Positions 61,528-64,000 of a DNA stretch of 64,000 nucleotides are shown in pieces. A program made the translations under genes and the position numbers. This DNA comes from Hippophae tibetana (taxonomy: Eukaryota; Streptophyta; Magnoliopsida; Rosales; Elaeagnaceae): positions 63,349,483-63,413,482 of the forward strand of contig CM072802.1 of assembly GCA_037013495.1 (NCBI GenBank), read 5' to 3'. How positions within the stretch are numbered: the first letter of the stretch is position 1; each line of letters starts with the position of its first letter. Under the pieces are notes generated by a model. It did no database searches. It was not told the DNA's origin and worked only from the letters and a program-made list of their open reading frames with translations.

Positions 61528-64000
61528 TTATTCAAAACAGGTGTGCAAAAAATCGCCAAAGAATTCCATCGTTTGACTTGAGTTTGCCCACGGGGTGTTA
61601 GACATGCCTGTCAATGTCCCACATGGTGGCACCCGAAAACGAGCATTCCTTGTCATTTTCGTATTTTTACAGTGCTAGACCTCATATTTCGTGATCAATA
61701 AATCATAGAGGATGAAAGGAATTGCGTCCAACAAGAATCCACAATTTTGGACGAATTTTCTATTTTTAATGATTTTCCGAGTGTTCAAAAAAATAACAAA
61801 AAATACTTCCCCTGAACAAAAGATTTTGAAACTTTTCAGTATGTTATCAAATATTATTCCAAACAGGTGTGCAAAAAATCGCCCAAGAATTCCATCGTTT
61901 GGACGAGTTTGCCCACGGGGTGTTAGACATGCCTATCAATGCTCCACATGGTGGCACCCGAAAACGAGCATTCCTTGTCATTTTCGTATTTTTAGAGTGC
62001 CAAACCTGATATTTAGTGATCAATAAATCATAGAGGATGAAAGGAATTAGGTCCAACAAGAACCGACAATTTTGGACGAATTTTTTTATTTTTCATGATT
62101 TTTCGAGAGTTTAAAAAATAACTAAAAATACTTCCCATGTCCATAAGATTATCAAATTTTTGATTATGTGATCAAATATTATTACAAACTGGTGTGCAAA
62201 AAATAGCACAAGAATTCTATCGTTTGACACGCGTTTGCCCACGGGGTGTTAGACATGCCTATCAATGTCCCACATAGTGGCACCCGAAAACGAGCATTTT
62301 TTGTCATCTTCGTATTTTTACAGTGACAAACCTGATATTTCGTGATCAATAAATCATAGAGAATGAAAGGAATTGCGTCCAACAAGAACCGACAATTTTG
62401 GACAAATTTTATATTTTTCATGATTTTCCGAGAGTTCAGAAAATAACTAAAAATACTTCCCATTTCTATTAGATTATGAAACTTTGCAGTATGTGATCAA
62501 ATATTATTCAAAACAGGTGTTCAAAAAATCGCCCAAGAATTCCATCGTTTGACATGAGTTTGCCCACGGGGTGTTAGACATGCCTATCAATGCCCCACAT
62601 GGTGGAACCCAAAAAGGAGCATTCCTTGTCATCGTCGTCTTTTTACAGTGCCAAACCTGATATTTACTGATCAATAAATCATAGAGGATTAAAGGAATTG
62701 CGTCCAACAAGAACCGACATTTTTTGACGAATTTTCTATTTTTAATGATTTTCCGAGAGTTCAAAAAATAACTGAATATACTTCCCCTGAACATAAGATT
62801 ATGAAACTTTGTAGTATGTTATCAAATATTATTATAAACAGGTGTTCAAAAAATCACCAAAGAATTCCATCGTTTGACACGCGTTTGCCCACGGGGTTTT
62901 AGTCATGCCTATCAATGCCCCACATAGTGGCGCCCAAAAACGAGCATTCCTTGTCATCTTCGTATTTTTACCGTGCCAAACCTGATGTTTCGTGATTAAT
63001 AAATCATAGAGGATGAAAGGAATTGCATCCAACAAGAACCGACAATTTTGGATTAATTTTCTATTTTTAATGATTTTCTAAGTGTTCAAAAAATAACTAA
63101 AAATACTTCCCCTGAACATAAGATTATGAAACTTTGCAGTATGTTATCAAATATCATTCCAAACAGGTGTGCAAAAAATCGCCCAAGAATTCCATCGTTA
63201 GGACATGCCTATCAATGTCTCACATGGTGGCACCCGAAAACGAGCATTCCTTGTTATTTTCGTATTTTTACAGTGCCAAACTGGATATTTAGTGATCAAT
63301 AAATCATAGAGGATGTAAGGAATTGCGTCCAACAAGAACCGACCATTTTGGACGAATTTTCTATTTTTCATGATTTTTCGAGAGTTCAAAAAATAACTAA
63401 AAATACTTTCCATATCCATAAGATTATGAAACTTTGGATTATGTTATCAAATATTATTCCAAACAGGTGTGCAAAAAATCGCCCAAGAATTCCATCGTTT
63501 GACATGAGTTTGCCAATGGGGTGTTAGACATGCCTATGAATGTCCCACATGGTGGCACCCGAAAAGGAGCATTCCTTGTCATTTTCGTATTTTAAAAGTG
63601 CCAGACCTGATATTTTGTTATCAATAAATCATAGAGGATGAAAGGAATTGCATCCAACAAGAACCGACAATTTTGGACGAATTTTCTATTTTTCATGATT
63701 TTACGAGTTTTCAAAAAATTACTAAAAATACTTTCCATGTCCATAAGATTTTGAAACTTTGGATTATGTGATCAAATATTTTTCAAAACAGGTGCGCAAA
63801 AAATCGCCCAAGAATTCCATCGTTTGACATGAGTTTGCTCACGGGGTGTTAGACATGCCTATCAATGTCCCACATGGTGGCACCCGAAAACGAGCATTAC
63901 TTGTCATTTTCGTATTTTTACAGTGCCAGACCTGATATTTCGTGATAAATAAATCATAGAGGATGAAAGGAATTGCGTCCAACAAGAATCGACAATTTTG
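61528..64000 (+). repeat. Domain F end: non-periodic, diverged monomers
   Basis: Monomers start near 61528, 61854, 62177, 62504, 62828, 63153, 63454 and 63778. I see no repeated order. They carry private changes such as TTTTTTTATTTTTC (about 62083) and loss of the TGATCA motif in places. The 63153 unit is 24 bp short (CGTTAGGACATGCC near 63197 joins sequence normally separated by the GCCCACGGGG stretch). The last unit runs out of the window. No non-satellite flank is reached. Confidence 0.8.

Larger units (their letters stand above)
1..64000 (+). repeat. Tandem satellite array, ~325-bp monomer, head-to-tail, spans whole window
   Basis: The same roughly 325-bp unit recurs without interruption. 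The motif TTATTC, after a conserved GATCAAATA-like stretch, reappears every 325 bp (for example 2130, 2455, 2780, 3105, 3430, 3755, 4080, 4405, 4730, 5055). All units lie in one orientation. Length variants are few and traceable: 323 bp (2-bp deletions), 324 bp (1-bp deletion), 319 bp (6-bp deletion), 326 bp (1-bp insertion) and one of 301 bp (24-bp deletion near 63,199). Monomer types repeat in a fixed order, so this is an HOR satellite rather than a random monomeric one. I infer a structural heterochromatic role from the architecture alone. I do not recognise the family, and neither the species nor the chromosomal position can be read from the sequence. Confidence 0.98.

Noticed and set aside
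181-63419. Over 100 minus-strand open frames of 65-128 codons, mostly 96, starting near the GAAAGTATTTTTAG side of each monomer.
   Set aside because: They repeat because the monomer repeats. The frame shifts between monomer subfamilies, there is no known domain or signal, and lengths track satellite indels. Calling them separate genes would give about 100 false genes.
63153-63453. The shortened monomer near 63,199 as an insertion site or boundary of a mobile element.
   Set aside because: It is a simple 24-bp deletion. The sequence on both sides is ordinary monomer, with no target duplication or terminal repeat.
1-64000. CRISPR array, because of regular repeats.
   Set aside because: The repeat unit is 325 bp with no short repeat and unique-spacer pattern, and there are no cas genes. 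The structure is contiguous satellite.
1-64000. A bacterial or phage origin for the window.
   Set aside because: There are no protein-coding genes, ribosome binding sites or operons. A 64-kb AT-rich head-to-tail satellite with HORs is a eukaryotic feature.

Overview
The whole 64 kb window is one tandem satellite-DNA array. A unit of about 325 bp repeats head-to-tail, always in the same orientation, from base 1 to base 64,000, giving roughly 197 monomers. I find no unique sequence, host gene, tRNA or rRNA, and no transposable-element insertion. This points to a eukaryotic constitutive-heterochromatin block (centromeric, pericentromeric or subtelomeric). I do not recognise the satellite family and cannot name the organism. 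The monomer is AT-rich (about two thirds A+T) and usually carries one EcoRI site (GAATTC) and two TGATCA sites spaced 174 and 151 bp apart. It also has a run of closely spaced T- and A-tracts.

The interest lies in the higher-order repeat (HOR) structure. Monomer types recur in fixed orders, and the order changes along the window. Using the TTATTC motif as monomer start, the domains are: (A) 1-8,302, the tail of a mosaic block, then a 5-mer HOR of 1,625 bp (831-5,379), then an irregular block (5,380-8,302); (B) 8,303-23,576, a 7-mer HOR of 2,275 bp with several remodelled copies; (C) 23,577-28,774, a second, contracted copy of domain A in direct orientation; (28,775-31,049) a mixed transition; (D) 31,050-46,587, HORs of 4, 5, 6 and 13 monomers phased by a 319-bp monomer with a 6-bp deletion; (E) 46,588-56,662, exactly 31 monomers in 10,075 bp, mostly a 650-bp dimer HOR with nested 1,950-, 3,900- and 6,500-bp periods; (F) 56,663-64,000, more divergent monomers with a short 4-/5-mer HOR (1,298 and 1,624 bp) and a monomer carrying a 24-bp deletion.

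The domains appear to be related by unequal exchange. Hybrid monomers, whose head matches one type and tail another, mark several recombination junctions (2,130, 3,755, 13,502, 22,277, 22,602, 37,833). Private variants shared by distant copies (for example 11.5-13.8 kb and 20.9-22.6 kb) indicate longer-range exchange. The 7-mer array sits between two copies of the same mosaic block, as if amplified inside a larger unit of about 23 kb.

Many monomers contain an open frame of about 96 codons on the minus strand, and some a shorter frame on the plus strand. These recur only because the monomer recurs. I do not call them genes: 325 is not a multiple of 3, the frame breaks in whole monomer subfamilies, and no recognisable domain is present. 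All similarity statements come from reading the sequence by eye; no alignment or database search was run.
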